Shown one piece after another: positions 46,750-58,259 of a stretch of DNA of 64,000 bases. The notes beneath the pieces are model-generated. The model saw only the letters and a list, made by a program, of their open reading frames with translations. It was not told the origin of the DNA and searched no databases. How positions within the stretch are numbered: position 1 is the first letter of the stretch; each line of letters begins with the position of its first letter. This DNA comes from Pyxicephalus adspersus (Eukaryota; Chordata; Amphibia; Anura; Pyxicephalidae), in the NCBI RefSeq assembly GCF_032062135.1, contig NC_092866.1, forward strand, positions 26,156,821 through 26,220,820, in the 5' to 3' direction. Both the position numbers and the translations under genes were made by a program.

Positions 46750-46870
46750 ATTATTATTATTATTACACAGTATGTTTATAGCGCCATCATATTACGCAGC
46801 GCTGTACAAAGTCCATATTCCTGTCACTAACTGTCCCTCAAAGAGGCTCACAATCTAATGTCCCTACTAA
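46750..46870 (-). repeat. SINE-like unit with ATT run, related type
   Basis: ATT run at 46751-46765, then ATAGCGCCATCATATTACGC and AGCGCTGTACAAAGTCCATA, followed by a segment ending ACAATCTAATGTCCC. Shares the 'GCAGCGCTGTAC' core with the units at 8035 and 44925 but has a different 5' part. Confidence 0.55.
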
Positions 46871-48423
46871 ATATATCAGATTGGCGGCTGTTATGATTGG
46901 GAGCCAAGAAAGGAACTCAAGGAGACAAAACTACTCAAAGGTAAAACAGCTGGACTCTTGGTCCACTGTCAATGTGTAAACCACCTTGTAAGTGCCCAAG
47001 CCGCAGCTACTGTAGCTTTTATAATGAAACTTAATGATGTCTTAAGGGAGCTTAGTTTTTCCAAAAGTCTGCTGTTAGAATGGCTGGTTTACCCAAAATC
47101 CAAAATGTTCTGAACATTCCCCAATAAACTAAAAATGTCCACTGACACTGGATGGCTGTTTCACGACACTGTGTAAAAATAACTAAAACAGTGTATCATC
47201 AGTGTCATAGCTGCACTGGAACGAGGGGCCACCGAATGAACGGACATCACAGAAGGAGGCTTAAGCAGATAAATTAAGACATACAATTTTGTTTCTTCTC
47301 TAATGATCCCTTTAAAAAGCTTTCAGATGTGTTACCCTTGTTATCTAACTTGTCTATGGCTTGGCAAAGCCAAGATGTAAACGTTCCTGAAATACAGCCA
47401 ATCTTGCAGGTCACAAAATTGGGTATTTTGGAATTGAAAAACACTCTGGAATACTTTTTCAAAACATTCATCACTGTCTTGAAAAGAAGTGGTCAGATCT
47501 GCGCATTGTTTATTTAGAGTAATGTAACACCATTAAAATTTGCAATTTATGATAAATATATTTAGAAATTTGTCAAACACAAGATTTCAAGATATGACAA
47601 TCATCCCCAGTTTTTCAAGATTTTCATTTTAGAAACCTATGATTCAAGTGGGTCTGCTGAAATACTCTTTAATCATTATTCTAAAAATTTCACTCCTGCT
47701 GTTTTGAACTATACACACATCTGACGCCAAAACAGATTTTACCTAAATTAGCAACAAGAAGAAAGCACAGAAAGTCGTTTCCATATTTATCAAAACTGGC
47801 TGTTATTAGACTGTTCATGCCAGTAAAGACATCTGAACGTGAAAAGGGGTCTTCTGCTCTGAAAAGAATAAATGTTTGGTTAGGAAATCACATGAATCAA
47901 ACCACACTGAATAACCTTATAATGATCTATTTGGACCAGATCCACATGACTTTGATTATGGGAAAGCCGCAGACAATTCGGCCTCCAGGAGGAAACAAAT
48001 ACCTAATATTTAATATGAACTCACTTGAGTACTCTGTAAGGTTTACATAGTTGAGCTGTTCACCCTTGTAGAACCATTCAAGTTTGTGGAATCATTTACC
48101 CTTGTAAATGAACTGTTCAGGCTTTTGTAGCTGTTCACCCTCTGTGGCTCTGGTCCATTCCTTTCATTCACTGGATTTTATTTCTTTCAGTTAGGCTGGG
48201 TCTACACAGATCTTTTTAAAAACGCATGTAAATGTTCCTACTGCATTTATATGCATTTTTATGCACCTTTATTAGCGTTTTAAAGCTTGCCTTTAAAACG
48301 CTGAAAAATGTAACAGCACAAATGAGAAAAATTTGTTTATAAAAAATTGAAGAAATGTATAAACCTACTTCAATAGAAATATGCTTGTTTTGTAACATTA
48401 CTTTGTAACATTTATTATTTTAG
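46871..48423 (+). other. ltbp3 intron 3, 3' part
   Basis: Intron sequence with possible remnants of a Tc1-like or other transposase around 46880-48010 (for example SEREKGSSALKR-type words), too weak to call. It ends with TTTATTATTTTAG before exon 4. Confidence 0.35.
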
Positions 48424-48529
48424 TGTGGTAGTAACCCTTTGCCCGGGCTTACTAAAGAAGAGGACTGTTGTGGCAGTGTTGGAACAGCATGGGGACAACA
48501 TAAATGTAACAAGTGTCCACAGTTACCAT
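48424..48529 (+). CDS. ltbp3: Latent TGF-beta binding protein 3, coding exon 4 (TB1 core)
   Basis: Reads [20 protein letters not shown], then [16 protein letters not shown] across the next junction. This is the core of the first TB module, of the hybrid type with a CC pair rather than CCC. The [11 protein letters not shown] phrase is nearly invariant in LTBP3. Enters in phase 0 and leaves in phase 1 (106 nt). The acceptor is TATTTTAG and the donor GTAAGT is a perfect consensus. Confidence 0.93.
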
Positions 48530-50699
48530 GTAAGTATTATATAAACATAGATAAATTATTGTATAAATTCTGCTCAAGAAGATTCAAGTAGAAATCAACA
48601 CAAAATCGGTTTGGTTCAAACGTGGCTTAATTCCAACAGTGTATCAAATATGAAATATTGTAGCAAACATATGTCTGTTTACAGTGAGGCTTCTAAGTGT
48701 ATAATAAACAGTCCAGCTAATTGCAAAAAGCCAAGCACCATGATTTCATATCAATCCATATGCACTGCTGACACTTTTACATGAAGATGAACACAAGCCA
48801 CCACATAAGCAGTCTGGGACAAGCTAGCCAACACTGTATGAACTGTATTGCTGTTTTATCTGCGAACATTTTGTGTATGCAGGGATATTCTCAGTGAATG
48901 TGTGCTATGCCTGATGTATATGAAAAGATGCCATGAACAATATATTGAAACTCTCATTGCTATATACAATGAACCCTGCCTTGTAACAAATGATTGGTCA
49001 CAGGTGAACTAACAAAGCAAGCAAACAAGCACAGTAATCTTATATGTCCATATACAAACCAGCATAGATAGTGGGGAGCCGAGTGTCTTGCTATCCCACA
49101 GAATTGCAACCTGAATAGTGGTTAAAGTTAACAGAGGCAGCTAATGGTCATTACTGAATTGAAACCTGTCCTTTATGCATTATGCTACAGGTGTGGCTTT
49201 CACAGAAGAACGTGAAGGTGAAAAATAGGTTAATGGTAGCCCAGGGTTGCTTCACATATTTATCAACTGTCCTCAGGTCAACACAAACTGAATATTGTTT
49301 AATATGTTCAGAAACTACACAGCAGCCATTCTACCTTAGCTACCTTTTCAGCATGGGTTAGATTTCTGTAAAGTCAAGCCAATTCAGTGGGATGGTATTT
49401 GCCTCAATAAAATAGAAAAGATCCAGTAGCTGTGAATGAAAGTGTAAAGTAAAATGGTATTAACTCCACAGACAACTAACAGATAAAAGTGACCCCTTTA
49501 GCCCTGATTAGATCCAGATGTGGGCTAACATATAGCACATCTGCAAAGTATTGCTTGAGAGGTTTGATCTGGGCCCCATTTGAGTCAAGCAGACAGCACT
49601 ACCAGGCCTTTCACACAATCTCCTCCTTTAAAAATTAAAGGTGGCCTCTGCAGAGAGCATCCCTTTGGCAGCTCATGGCCCCTCACACAGTGCAATTTCC
49701 ACTGTTGTGAATGGTGGTCTGTCAAGGAGCAAATTAAAAAGTTCCATACTTGTGTTGCCTCCAGAAGTTTACTGATTTACACATTATTATGTCCCTGTTT
49801 ATTCTGGTCATCCAGATATAGCAATCATATGTGATCAGCTCAGATGTCAACTTCCAGCAACTGTAGACATGACTCTAGCTGAGTAGATGTTGCCTCTTGG
49901 CCACACTTTACTATCCAGGGAGCTTACATGCTGCTGAACACTGTCCAGCTTCTCTTTCAACTGCCCATCCATTTTAGCTGCATAGTCCTGTTTAGTAGAG
50001 AGAGAACTGTGTAGGATACAATTTTGGTGGGAACATTTGTCATCCAGGGCATTATGAATCTTGGAAGGCAGTAGGGCTTGGAGGCCGTTCAGCTGAGCTT
50101 CCTGAATAGGGACTGCTAAGGAGGTGTTGCAAAGAAAACCAGGGTGTTCCCCCATTGCTCGTTTGACAGTATTTTCTGCGTGGAGGAATGCAGAAAGGCC
50201 ATCTTTAAATTGCTAGGTGCTAAGTCAGGAAAATCCATCATATGGAAATAGTGAGTTGTGCCCAAGCAGTCTGAAGATGCAGACATGGTGGAGGTAGAAT
50301 GTTGTCCAGAAAATAGCCAATGAGGTGGATCAGACGGGCACCAGACTAAGATCAGCGCTGGTCAAACACAGAGGTCAGTGGATGTATCTTGTCCACTCTA
50401 CCATTGCTATGACATCACTACCACCATTATCTAATATGCTTTGTCATTCTCAAATACAACTTTTGTGCCAGGAGAGTTCATATCTATGAGGCAACTATGG
50501 GTGCCTCACTGCCTCTTTAGGAGCTTTTGTACTCCTTGTTAAAAAAAGACAGTATTACCTGTGTTTGACATTTTGTATTTCCCGGGGTGACAAGCTTTAG
50601 GGTTACATATTCAAAATTGTCTTTGGTATCAATCTGTCACTCCACAATGGACACCAGCTCATCACATGCCTAATGCTGTGCTGAATGAAATTTACAATT
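48530..50699 (+). other. ltbp3 intron 4, 5' part
   Basis: About 2.2 kb without a recognised element. The minus frame 50155-49847 shows no motif; it might belong to the retroelement whose gag-like piece follows at 50700-51130. Confidence 0.35.
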
Positions 50700-51130
50700 T
50701 AAGACCGATTTAGCATCTCCAGTTGCAAATTCTTGTTTTTAAGGACAAACAAATTATATACCTAGGACCCCACAGGCTTTCACAGATGACCCATGATATT
50801 TCTGAATACACACCCTGTGCTAGGATGGCCCAGGTAACCTTAGGCCTGGACAGGATTTCTCCTTGGAGCTTGGGGTGCTCCCTGACATTTGAAATTGCAG
50901 GCCAAAGTAGGCCTTTTTGGTATTGTCAGGTAAAAAGTGTGATAGCACATCTGTTGATTGCTTCTTGGCAGCTGCTCCCATTTAATGCTCTTTCAACGAT
51001 GCTGAGGTAGGTTTCTGAATCATCTTTCCAGAACAATATCTGTCGCACTGTAGATGTTGGCTCTTGTGACACTATCTGCCTCCCTGGCAGTGCCTGTATC
51101 TCATGCTGTAGAGACAGGTTCACTTGTTGT
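50700..51130 (-). pseudogene. Gag-like fragment of a gypsy-type LTR element
   Basis: On the minus strand a segment reads FWKDDSETYLSIVERALNGS, followed past a stop by KGLLWPAISN and LQGEILSRPKVTWAILA. The pattern 'DD-x-E-x-YL-x-x-FERVA' then 'A-Y-x-L' and 'LK-x-EIL-x-R-x-GVT' is that of the capsid region in vertebrate gypsy-like gag and the related SCAN fold. There is no nucleocapsid knuckle, protease or RT nearby. Confidence 0.4.
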
Positions 51131-52079
51131 TTTCCCTTTGTAATGGGGCTTTAGTCAGCTGGCTATTGCATCTCTTGGGCAATTAAGGGATTTGCCTCTT
51201 ATAGTAGCTTATTAGTCTGTTGTTGCCCTCATTCAATACAACCTGCTTTTTAAGGTTGTATTTTATTTTAATAATAGGTATCTATTTTCTGAAGTCACTT
51301 CCCACATCCAAGCAATTCATTATATTGAGTGAGGGGCTCAACTGGTCTTGGTAATTCTTGCATGAAACATGAACATCCAGGAACTGCATAAAAAGCAAGT
51401 TAAAATAAAAAAAGTAAAGAACAAATGATCTGTGGTGGGGCGAGGTATGGTTGGCTGCCTGGATGGACGCGTGGAAGAGGAGCTTGGGCACTATCCTGAT
51501 TGACATGGGCAATAGAAGCTGAAAGAGGTGGCAACCACCGGATCCTGAACATGGACCACTTCAACAACCCCACTTCAGGGCTTCCACACCCCTGGTATGA
51601 GCAACATAGCCGGTTGAAGCAAGATAAAGCTGGATCCCACGGAGCTTCCTTTCACTGATTACCTGGAGCAGGCAGATGAACTCCCTCCCCAATGCAGCAC
51701 TCGGCTGCTGTGCCTTCCCCAGACGGGGATCTGTTAAACACTCCCCAGATCTGTGGAAAGATTTCCTGCTTCAGACTCTGCGGGACCCATGTGGTGTGCC
51801 CCATCGGGACAGCCAGACCTTCAGCAGAGGGCATCTGCATAACCCTTGCCCTCTATTCCTCTGCCTGAAAAAACCCTCACACCACATCCAGTGTGAAATC
51901 CAGCCATTCCACCATGGAACTAGTTCTATTATCCATGTCTAAGGATGGGGGAGGGGGGGTTCTGACCAGGGATGTCCCTCCTTGTGATCTATACAACCCC
52001 CTCAATCTACCATTCCTCTAGCTGGTTCCTCTGTGCCTTACCCTGTATTATCTTACACACTTGCCACCACTGCAAAAGC
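51131..52079 (+). other. ltbp3 intron 4, unclassified repeat-like DNA
   Basis: GC-richer than average with several open frames on both strands, none with motifs. Part of 51500-52079 may be the 5'UTR and start of the L1 ORF1 relic that follows. Confidence 0.3.
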
Positions 52080-52625
52080 TGCAGAGCCCGCGTGGGAAGG
52101 GCACCTCATCTGCACACCATCAGGGCACTGCACCTGAGCTGCCTTCTGCATGACCTTAAACTTATCCCCACAAAAGAGGATTTACTCCAACTGGTGTAAG
52201 GTTAAAGAAAGTTCCAGGGTGGAAATCTATGCCCTCCACACAGATCTACAAACCTTGCGGGGTGGTTGGACACAGCTGATGATTAGCTTCAAACTACAAA
52301 AATCCTAGTTTCCCACTTGCAGATGCAGCTCGTCACACAATCTTCACAATATAAAGGAGTTACTGCAAACCACTGCAATAATATAAGAGTTACGGGCCCA
52401 CCAGAAGCCACTCGTGTCCTGCAGGCCATCTTGAACAATATTTTTGTCTCTCCTACATCTAATCCTGTAAAGCTTTATTAAGCCTATAGGGCACTCTGGC
52501 CACGGGATGTTATCTGCAGGATATATGATTTTTCTTTGAAAGAAGAAATTTTGTGCACCTCCAAGAATATAAGGTATGTTGACTTTGATGGGGCCAACAT
52601 TCAACTTTTCCCTGATGACTCTTGC
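52080..52625 (+). pseudogene. L1 ORF1-like relic
   Basis: With shifts the + strand reads LIPTKEDLLQLV, VEIYALHTDLQTLRG and SHLQMQL-SQYKELLQTT, a heptad-like coiled coil. An open stretch follows with PPEATRVLQAILNNIF, AYRALWPRDVICRIYDFSLK and NIRYVDFDGANIQLFPDDSC. This order (coiled coil, RNA-recognition-like domain, C-terminal domain with R-A-x-R-A-L and DxSxxTL-type end) is that of L1 ORF1 RNA-binding proteins. One in-frame stop (TAA after VKLY) and several shifts break it. A family F repeat interrupts it at the 3' side. Confidence 0.6.
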
Positions 52626-52810
52626 ATCAGTGGTTGCCAACCGAGAAAATTTTGGTGGTCGGTGCTCCCCTGAGTTGGGAGACCCTGCTAGGAGGACGCA
52701 CCTGCCAAAGCCTCGGACCACGTCCCCCATATGGATCCCAGGCTCAGGGCGGGTTATGTCTCTGGACACAACTCGCAGGCTTAGACCTGCAATGGGACAG
52801 TGAGGGGGTT
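52622..52810 (+). repeat. Interspersed repeat family F, copy 2
   Basis: Begins GCATCAGTGGTTGCCAACC and aligns in inverted orientation with 17885-18065. GC-rich, with CGGACCACGTCCCCC near 52715. It directly follows the last ORF1-like codons of the L1 relic. Confidence 0.65.
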
Positions 52811-53402
52811 CTGGCATCATGACGTCACTAAGCAGTCTGACTTAATAGCAGTCCGACTACTAAATAACTGAGAGTGCAGTACCTATACAATAAGAACTAT
52901 CCACCATTTTAAGGACATTTATTCTCTTCTTCACAAGTGATGTTCACTTCTGCTATCATTTTTTTAGGCACATCACCCTAGTTAAAATGTCAGTGTTGCA
53001 GTCAGCAACCCTTGATTTTATTTGGGGCCCTAAACATCATCACTTACCTAAGTAGGTGGTTTGTTCAGAGCATGCTAAGAGAGAGGAGTTCTGGGTGTTC
53101 CCCACTTCCTCAAAAAAAAATTTATAACATTTTTTTATTTACAGTTTTCCTAAATTTTACAGACCTTACAAACAGGTATGAGTATCAGCATATTCAAACA
53201 GGATTGTAGTAACATTAGCAAAGGGTGACCTAAAAAGCCAATCTAAAGCACTAAAACGGTTTTATATTATACATATCAAAAAACAGTTCGTGAACAATAC
53301 ATAGCATGAAATGGTGCAAAATACTCAAGACCGGTCAAGATTCACATGTTGTCCAATAGGGAGTGCTACACAGTACACCTGCTTTCAGTTAACCTTTGAC
53401 TG
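52811..53402 (+). other. ltbp3 intron 4, spacer
   Basis: Mostly AT-rich. Part may be 3'UTR of the minus-strand L1 piece that follows. Nothing else recognised. Confidence 0.35.
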
Positions 53403-53975
53403 TTACTCAAAAGAGCCTACAAATTGTCTATCCTCTGGGGATTCAAGAAATTCCTTCCAGTAAAACCAGGTGGTCGAACGATCAGTGAGGTCCTCAATGA
53501 GCATAATCTCATTAACTATCCAAAACCATTGGGGCAAGGTTGGCCCATTTAACATTTGTTCGCTGCATTTAACAGATAAAGAACTATGCTGTGAGAGGAA
53601 GAACGCAGGGTCATCTTGGATGATGTACTGTAATTCGTACATTTATGAACTATTTCCTTTACACCTTCCCGAAACTGGCGCAGGGCAGGACAAGAAGATG
53701 TGGAGCATGAATCCCATTCCTCCATCACATCTCCAACATTTTTCTGTAACCAATGGGAATGTATGGTGTTGATGAGAGGGAGTGCAGTACCATCTGGTGA
53801 GAATTTTATAATTTAGTTCCTTAAATCTGCTACAAAGTGATGTTTGATGGGTCAGCCACATCACCCTTTGCTTTTGATGATCATCCAAGACAATATGCAA
53901 TTCCACCTCCCATTTGAATAAATAGGAAAGCTGAATATCCCCTGGCAGGGTGTTGATATATTCATAGATGGTAGA
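53403..53975 (-). pseudogene. L1 ORF2 C-terminal fragment
   Basis: The minus strand reads IYEYINTLPGDIQLSYLFKW, RVMWLTHQTSLCSRFKELNY, KILTRWYCTPSHQHHTFP and then CWRCDGGMGFMLHIFLSCP. The last is the Cys/His motif (C-x2-C-x8-H-x4-C) at the C-terminus of L1 ORF2. The frame continues at 53642-53403 with WFWIVNEIMLIEDLTDRSTT. Opposite in orientation to the ORF1 relic at 52080, so they come from different insertions. Confidence 0.75.
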
Positions 53976-53985
53976 CAGGGTGTGC

Positions 53986-54015
53986 CTAATGGGTTCTGAA
54001 CCCGAAACGTGTGTC
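53986..54015 (+). ncRNA. Hammerhead ribozyme-like motif, core degraded
   Basis: CTAAT (53986) stands where CUGAUGA is expected. GGGTT (53991-53995) pairs perfectly with AACCC (53999-54003) around the loop CTG as stem II. GAAAC follows at 54004-54008, then GTGTGTC, a short stem III with a GUC cleavage triplet. Stem II, GAAA and the cleavage triplet fit a hammerhead; the first core box is two bases short and one base changed. Confidence 0.35.
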
Positions 54016-54734
54016 TCATCCAATACAGCATCCTTATTAGGTGGGTTGCTGTTAAGGCAATCTCCTATTGATCCCAGATCAATTGTCCCTCTTTCACACG
54101 AAACTCAATGTTTGGTTAGATCACACTCAAAACTTTGCACACTGTTTATATACCAGTTCAAAGGCATGACGTCAAGTGCATGATTACATGACTACAGACA
54201 ATTAGCAGACATGACAAATGTCCTTGTGGTTCCCTTAGAATAAGATATTTTTGTCAAAGTAACAGATATTTGGCCATAGGGAGGAAAGGGAGAGTTTCAA
54301 GGCAAAAAGGGAGGAAGCAGACGTTAGTTTACTGATAAGAAGAGTACAACTAGTTTCAACATAAGTCAATCATCTACAAAACATAACAAAAGTACAAAAC
54401 TTATTAACTTCAAGACTCAGCAAAATTCCTCAGCTCCTTACATTTCCCTCTTTTTATCCTTCAAGAAAGGATAACTACTCAAAGGCCCCATACCTTTGTT
54501 CCTTTACATACAAATAGACAGCTTCAGGTTCTTGGGCATACATTGCTTGAGGTAGCTGAGTGATTCTCTGTAGTACTGTCATCCTACAGTAGGATATTTC
54601 AGAGGGGTTACAAGTCATATGGTAACATACATCTCCCTGGGTAATATTTATAGTATGTCTAAAAGTCACAAATTTTTCTGGGGAATCAGGTTTTACAGTT
54701 GTTGCAAAAGTTATACGGGTTATGAAGTAAACGT
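54016..54734 (+). other. ltbp3 intron 4, unannotated part
   Basis: A minus frame at 54789-54475 begins with a hydrophobic, signal-like segment and could be a chance frame or part of a retroelement envelope; evidence is too weak for a call. Confidence 0.25.
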
Positions 54735-54915
54735 ATATCACTCTCAGTAATATCCAGGAGCTGGACAGAGAAAGCACTGAACTTACCAACAGGTATAGAG
54801 GAAATGCTCAGCAGAGCTAGGTGGCTCGGCACTAATAGAGACACGTTGCACGAGTGGTGTGTCTCAGTTAGCCTAATAGCCAGGTATGATTAGGAGGCTA
54901 TTTCCTGAGGCATCT
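54735..54915 (+). repeat. Interspersed repeat family A, copy 3 (partial)
   Basis: AGAGACACGTTGCACG and CTAATAGCCAGGTATGATTA match 39090-39160 in the second copy (GGAGACACGTTGCACGG, TAAATAGCCAGGGATGATTA). Only the distal part of the family is present. Confidence 0.65.
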
Positions 54916-57433
54916 GGACTTTAGCAAGGAAGACACTGTTCATCTCTGCTTCCTGCCTTTCCTGCAGCTCTGCCCATGAATCATTTACAGTTATCCCGAT
55001 TTTACTACTCCATGCCTTAAAACACTGGTATACTGTACCTTTGGACTTTGCTAACATTTTATCTAGTGGTTTTCCAGATTTCATTCTGCTACAATTGAGG
55101 TTTTTACCTCCAGTTTACAAGCAACAGTCTCTACAGATGTTCACAGATGGTCTGACTTTGTTGAGTACTAGCTTTCATGTCAGCCTGTCTCTGTGTTTGC
55201 TGCAGCAGTCAGAAAATCATCCCAATATGCATGTTATTTTACATGGTAGTAAAAGATGGATTCCTCCCAGCCAATCTTTGCTGCTTGTGAATTGGCTCCC
55301 TCATTTATTATTTCACTCACAACAAAGGAGATAGGAGACCTAGTGAACTTCATACATTATCCTGGAGCTAGCATACTTCTGCTTCCTCTGAAACACTCAT
55401 AACTGCTCTATTTGAAAGCACAGGTTCCCAACTGCCTCCTCTGTTTGCAAACAGTATTCATGTATTTTAGCAAATTAGGACAGTTTGTTTGTGTGAGTCA
55501 CAGGAAAATAGGATCTAAAATGAGGTAGAGGATCAGACAATGGGAATGATAGTGTTTTGGACAATACTTAGGAACTGGGCGGGAGTGATGAGGAGGAAAG
55601 TGGTGGGGATAAAAAAGAAGACACTATGTGGCAACACACATGCAAAAAACATTTTGGAAGGCAGGGTTTTCAGATCTTTGCCCACTGAAGCTACAGATAC
55701 CTCTGACTTTTGCACAGCCTTAAGCACATGAAGTCGCCAACGTGCTATCAGTCATGGCATAGCTCATAAAAAAAGCTCATAACAGAAATGAAAATGTCTC
55801 TAGCAGCAATAAGCTCTAGATATTGTGTCCAATAGGTACAAGCAGAGGTCAAAGGATCAGTCACCAGTGTTACATGTAAGCTACCTGGAGCTGATATTAA
55901 ATTCAATGCTGACCTACCATGCCTTGTTCGGTTTGTGGACATTGTGCTACATAAAATGACTTTGTTTTTTTATCTCAGAGTTGCCCTCCTCATGACTGCT
56001 AACTGATAAATGGTGGGGGAATATTTAAGAAGCAAGAAGGAAATTTTGAAAGTACAGAATTACAGAATCACAAAACTAATAAAGAAGCAGGGAGGTGCAT
56101 AAAATGTTTTAAATTTTAGATTCCTCTCCAACAACGGTGACATCCCTAAATCTTTCTCCTCCACGGGCAGTAGTGCCTCTTCCACCGCATATATACAGTA
56201 AAGCTATGCAGCCTAAAGCAGAATTAACATTCCACTTGGAAAGTCTATGAGCAGGCAGGTCTTTATTGCAGAATTGGACAGGCAATGTATCTTCTGTAAT
56301 AATACATGCTTACCTGTCTGATTACATTGCATTGCACATCTGTACAGTGCATTGGTAGTTTTCAGGAGGAATTTAATACAAAAAGTACATTTTTGGGGCT
56401 AGTACTTAGTAAAAATTAATAATTCTAAATGTCTCCTTCTTTGAGTTAAGGTCCCAGGCTTGTAAATACCTTGGAGGGTTTGGTCAGTTGTCATTAACAT
56501 AAGCATACCCTTTAGAACAACATTTCCCTAAAGCTGTTTCCATGCACATAGACTTCGGGCTCCTAAAAAGTCAATATAGCAGCATTGTCTTGCTGGTTGA
56601 GAAATTAGTGTATACATGTAAAAATGAGGCAGTACGTTGTTGGGAGTAGGCAGAAAGTTCTGTAGTCCAGCACTGTCTTTGATTTCAGAACAGTAAGGAC
56701 ACTGTGTAATCAGTCCAAACAGGACAATGGATACATAATAAATTTATGACACATAAAATTGTATTTTTTATTATTTGCAGTATTTTTATGCAGACATGTG
56801 CTATATATGGTTTTTTTTTGGTATTCTTCCACACACTTCAACTGATAACCATTATAGATTATGACCATAAAAGTTTACATTCATCCATAATTAATTTTCT
56901 CTAAAATGAGCTTGGTTTAATTTAGTATAATGTGCTTCTGCATGTAGACTTTCTCTACTAAGCGTGTCCAGACTTATAGATCTGCTGAGGAAGGGCTTAT
57001 ACTACATCACACCCAAGGGATAAACTAAATGATATTAACATGCAGTTTGAGTCTGAACCAGAGTTTTGTTACAAATGTGTTTTGTAACTAAACTTCAGCT
57101 CTAACTTGAATCTCTCTTTTGTTTCTTCTAATACACTCTTACTGACAGTCTAGATTTATTTCAGAAAAATGTACACATAAATGTGTCTGAAAGTCAAATC
57201 ATGTGACAACAAAAAGAAGGCAGCTAAATACAGCTTAGAATGATTTTCTTTTTTATACAGTATTTGCTTCTTCCTCCTCCCTACCCTCCCTTGTTTTTCT
57301 CACTTCTCAGATTTTAGACTCATATTTTCCAGAGCTGTTGGAGCTAAACTACAGCAGACAATAGTGAGGGGGATGGTGGAAAAGTAGGGTATAGTAACTG
57401 TTCTACTTTATATGACCTTTTTTTACATTACAG
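54916..57433 (+). other. ltbp3 intron 4, 3' part
   Basis: About 2.5 kb without recognised elements. The intron ends ACATTACAG before 57434. Confidence 0.4.
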
Positions 57434-57526
57434 ATGTTGGCACACAGAAATCTGCACCATTCCGGGGTGAAGCAGGCTCGGACTGCCCTCTGGGATATAA
57501 AAGACTTAACAGCACTCATTGCCAAG
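57434..57526 (+). CDS. ltbp3: Latent TGF-beta binding protein 3, coding exon 5
   Basis: The split codon restores Tyr, then [20 protein letters not shown] and [10 protein letters not shown]. This closes the first TB module (last two Cys in DCPLGYK and THCQ) and leads into the next EGF. NST is a possible N-glycosylation site. [10 protein letters not shown] is shared with LTBP3 and close to LTBP2. A phase 1-1 exon of 93 nt, donor GTAAAT. Confidence 0.92.
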
Positions 57527-58259
57527 GTAAATATGCTGTTTAAACCTAATTAATTAAAAAAATGTATTTATCATATGTTCTTATTATTTGTAACCCTTTA
57601 TATTTTGGAGAAAAAAAAAACATTAAAAATACACAATACAAACATAGGCTTTATAAAGCCAACAGTTCAGAAGTGGAGGCAAGTATACATGGGCGGTGGC
57701 ACACACAGACCAACACAAACACAAAATGTTTTGAGAAAAATTATTGCATTTGAGCTGTTTTAAAGTTACTTGGGGTATATCAGGTTATATCTGATTTCTA
57801 ATCAGTCTACAGGTATTTGTAGTTTAGGATCAGACATAGCTTAGTAAAGCATTCTGTTTTTACCAAAACACAAATCAAAATAAAGCAGATATAAACAGAT
57901 ATGTAATACAAGCTTCTCCAACAAACTCAAACATTGTATTTTACCAATATGCTTCATAAACACAAGTCAGTTTATACAAATATTTCCTCATGGAATCATT
58001 TAAGGTCCTAGGCCTAGGCTTTACATCTTTCTGTTCTCCATCATTTACCTGTCTGATGCAAGTGTCTAAGTGTGCATAAACATTTGAATAACAGTATTCA
58101 ACATCTTGAGGGGTGGCTGTGTCCATTTAAAGTAAAAATAAACTTGGTGTGTTATAAGCTTCCGCCATATTCAGCAAGTATACACAGCCATACCCTGTCC
58201 AGTCGTTGTGCAGCATGCGCACAAGTTACATTTTCCCCAGCAGCTCACACCGTGCTCAC
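57527..58259 (+). other. ltbp3 intron 5, 5' part
   Basis: AT-rich intron with no recognised feature before the L2-like element. Confidence 0.45.

Noticed and set aside
52344..52820. 158-codon minus-strand open frame
   Set aside because: It is antisense to the L1 ORF1 relic and the family F repeat, which explain the sequence better.
54475..54789. Signal-peptide-like minus-strand frame, possibly a retroviral envelope start
   Set aside because: Only one hydrophobic segment and a few Cys and N-x-T sites; no fusion peptide, transmembrane segment or neighbouring pol sequence was seen.
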